Of a DNA stretch of 63,621 bases, positions 62,790 through 63,621 are shown one piece after another. Position 1 is the stretch's first letter. Each line of letters opens with the position of its first letter. Source of the DNA: Gluconacetobacter tumulicola (GTDB lineage Bacteria; Pseudomonadota; Alphaproteobacteria; Acetobacterales; Acetobacteraceae); NCBI RefSeq assembly GCF_014174215.1, contig NZ_JABEQL010000022.1, positions 1 to 63,621 of the forward strand. Reading direction: 5' to 3'. The notes under the pieces are model-generated. The model was not told the DNA's origin, made no database searches, and saw only the letters and a list, made by a program, of their open reading frames with translations. Both the position numbers and the translations under genes were made by a program.

Positions 62790-62992
62790 AGAATTGCATC
62801 CGTGCCCTGCGCACGGCACGCGGCCTGTCGCAGGAGGCGCTGGGCGAGCAGTTGAACGTGTCGCGGCAGACCATCAATGCCATCGAGGCCGGGCGCTATG
62901 ACCCCAGCCTGCCGCTGGCATTCAAGCTCGCCCGGTTCTTCGCGCTGCATATTGAGGATGTATTCGACGATGGCGAGGGAGCCGCTTCATAG
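62786..62992 (+). CDS. XRE-family helix-turn-helix regulator
   Basis: A 68-residue Cro/C1-type protein made almost wholly of the DNA-binding domain: IRALRTARGLSQEALGEQLNVSRQTINAIEAGRYDPSLPLAFKLARFFALHIEDVF. It matches YozG-like regulators. It is translationally coupled (ATGA) to the membrane protein gene and preceded by twin palindromes, so the operon is probably autoregulated. Confidence 0.85.
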   Translation: MKNCIRALRTARGLSQEALGEQLNVSRQTINAIEAGRYDPSLPLAFKLARFFALHIEDVFDDGEGAAS

Positions 62993-63072
62993 AGCCGTCG
63001 ATACGTAAATTTTGTCCGCTATCGGGGAAAATCGTCATGGGTCCGACGGGCCTGGAGCTACCGGCGAATGCC

Positions 63073-63161
63073 AGCCCGGTCCAGAAGAAGGCCGCGTAGT
63101 GCCGTGCGGCCGGATCGCCATACTGTTCGGCCAGGCAGGCGGCCAACCCTTGCTCGGTCAA
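63073..63161 (-). pseudogene. Fragment of a duplicated acuR: C-terminal part with internal deletion
   Basis: The minus strand reads [29 protein letters not shown]. Most of it is nearly identical to acuR codons at 59889-59965, joined to the LTEQGF text from about 60295, so roughly 330 bases between them are missing. It lies upstream (in minus-strand sense) of the N-terminal fragment, so the two pieces are not in gene order. Confidence 0.8.
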
Positions 63162-63358
63162 GACTTCGATATCGTCTGGAACATCGTTCAAACTGATTTG
63201 CCGAAACTGAAAGAAAAGATAACAATCGTGCTGAAAGGACGCTGATCGTCCTTTCTTTCGGGCGACTCAATAGAGAACGGCAGCCGGCGTTCCGCCGTAT
63301 CGTCTGCCTACCGTCAAAAGATCATTATTGATTATTTATCGTGATTTATGGGGTTTAA

Positions 63359-63521
63359 GAGCCTGACCGAAAATGTGGGCTGGCGAGCGAGAGCGGCCCG
63401 CAAGGGCCGCGTCCGGCGTGGGTTTCCGAGCATCGGAGCGGAGCCGCCTTGATGGAAGTGAGCACCGAAGCGCAGGAAACGCGCGTCGGATCGCCGCCAG
63501 CGCGCATTTACGGTCAGGCTC
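63359..63521. mobile_element. Complete 163-bp terminal-inverted-repeat element (MITE-like)
   Basis: Starts GAGCCTGACCGAAAATGTGG and ends with the inverse of GAGCCTGACCGTAAATGCGC. It is flanked by TAA on both sides (63356-63358 and 63522-63524), a TNA target duplication. It is nearly identical to the copy at 53064-53225. Confidence 0.88.
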
Positions 63522-63540
63522 TAAGCTGGGCTTTGGTGTT

Positions 63541-63621
63541 TTATGCGGCGTAGCAGGCATTGTTCAGCAACGAGTTGAACAGGGCGAGTGGTATTTTTCG
63601 TTGCTCGAGGTTGGACGGCGA
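63541..63621 (-). CDS. C-terminal end of an unidentified gene
   Basis: The minus-strand frame entering from the window edge reads EQRKIPLALFNSLLNNACYAA and stops at the TAA whose complement is 63541-63543. Only 26 residues are visible. No family can be assigned, and it is not certain that this is coding. Confidence 0.3.
   Translation of the reverse strand, partial: SPSNLEQRKIPLALFNSLLNNACYAA

Noticed and set aside
1-63621. CRISPR array, tRNA or rRNA genes, prophage structural genes
   Set aside because: No regularly spaced repeats, no cloverleaf-like or rRNA-like text and no phage structural genes were noticed. The only phage-type gene is the dead integrase.

Overview
The window is about 63.6 kb of high-GC bacterial DNA. 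Gene content points to an alphaproteobacterium, most likely an acetic acid bacterium (Acetobacteraceae; Gluconacetobacter/Komagataeibacter-like). The grounds are an UrcA-family protein, a PoxB-type pyruvate oxidase, an OprB porin, a TonB receptor, several YceI and cytochrome b561 genes, and short mobile repeats whose 3-bp TNA target duplications resemble those of the IS1031 group of IS5 elements. This assignment is inference; no rRNA or tRNA gene was recognised. The coding is mostly ordinary chromosomal metabolism, interrupted by decayed mobile DNA and several broken genes.

Layout. 1-1.7 kb is a decayed island: the tail of an IS5-type transposase, a truncated HipA-like kinase gene and a multiply frameshifted P4-type integrase. 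2.1-6.6 kb holds stress and envelope genes: ferritin-like DUF892, DUF4142, a YghA-type dehydrogenase, a KGG-repeat protein, a MAPEG protein and a frameshifted isochorismatase. 6.6-13.8 kb holds a frameshifted poxB, a TonB receptor, an Lrp regulator divergent from a saccharopine-dehydrogenase-like gene, and urcA. 13.8-20.2 kb holds MFS/TetR, YceI-cytb561-YceI, Nudix, and a compositionally distinct SDR-TetR cassette. 20.4-25.9 kb is a lysine/pipecolate catabolic cluster (amaB, amaA, hglS, divergent LysR). 26-33.4 kb holds an MFS exporter, a gene-free stretch with two copies of a DnaA-box-containing module, a secreted protein with a one-haem MauG-like protein, a Tat-exported FAD amine oxidase with its own cytochrome c, a flavin reductase and a CidA/CidB-type pair. 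33.4-44.4 kb holds TetR-yqhD, a POT transporter, a hydrolase, a globin-coupled chemoreceptor, PPK2, an OprB porin, a phosphate transporter and a GNAT gene that has lost its core. 44.4-57.2 kb is a glycogen/trehalose cluster on the minus strand, glgA-glgB-glgX-treZ-malQ-treY. 57.4-63.6 kb holds an MFS transporter, a TetR-acuI operon, an AAC(3)-like acetyltransferase, a membrane protein/XRE operon, and two separate fragments of a duplicated copy of the TetR gene.

How it works together. The glg/tre genes form a nearly gap-free set that would build glycogen and convert it to trehalose. PPK2, the porin and Pit suggest phosphate/polyphosphate handling. The ama/hgl genes would take pipecolate or aminoadipate semialdehyde to 2-hydroxyglutarate. 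Two AcuR/NemR-like TetR genes share the operator pattern TAGAC-N5-GTCTA and each precedes a reductase, suggesting an electrophile or aldehyde response. A 162-163 bp terminal-inverted-repeat element with TNA duplications is present as two full and two truncated copies. The most useful leads are this element, the DnaA-box module, the fragmented TetR duplication, and genes that seem to have lost internal domains (GNAT, MauG-like) or carry single frameshifts (poxB, isochorismatase).
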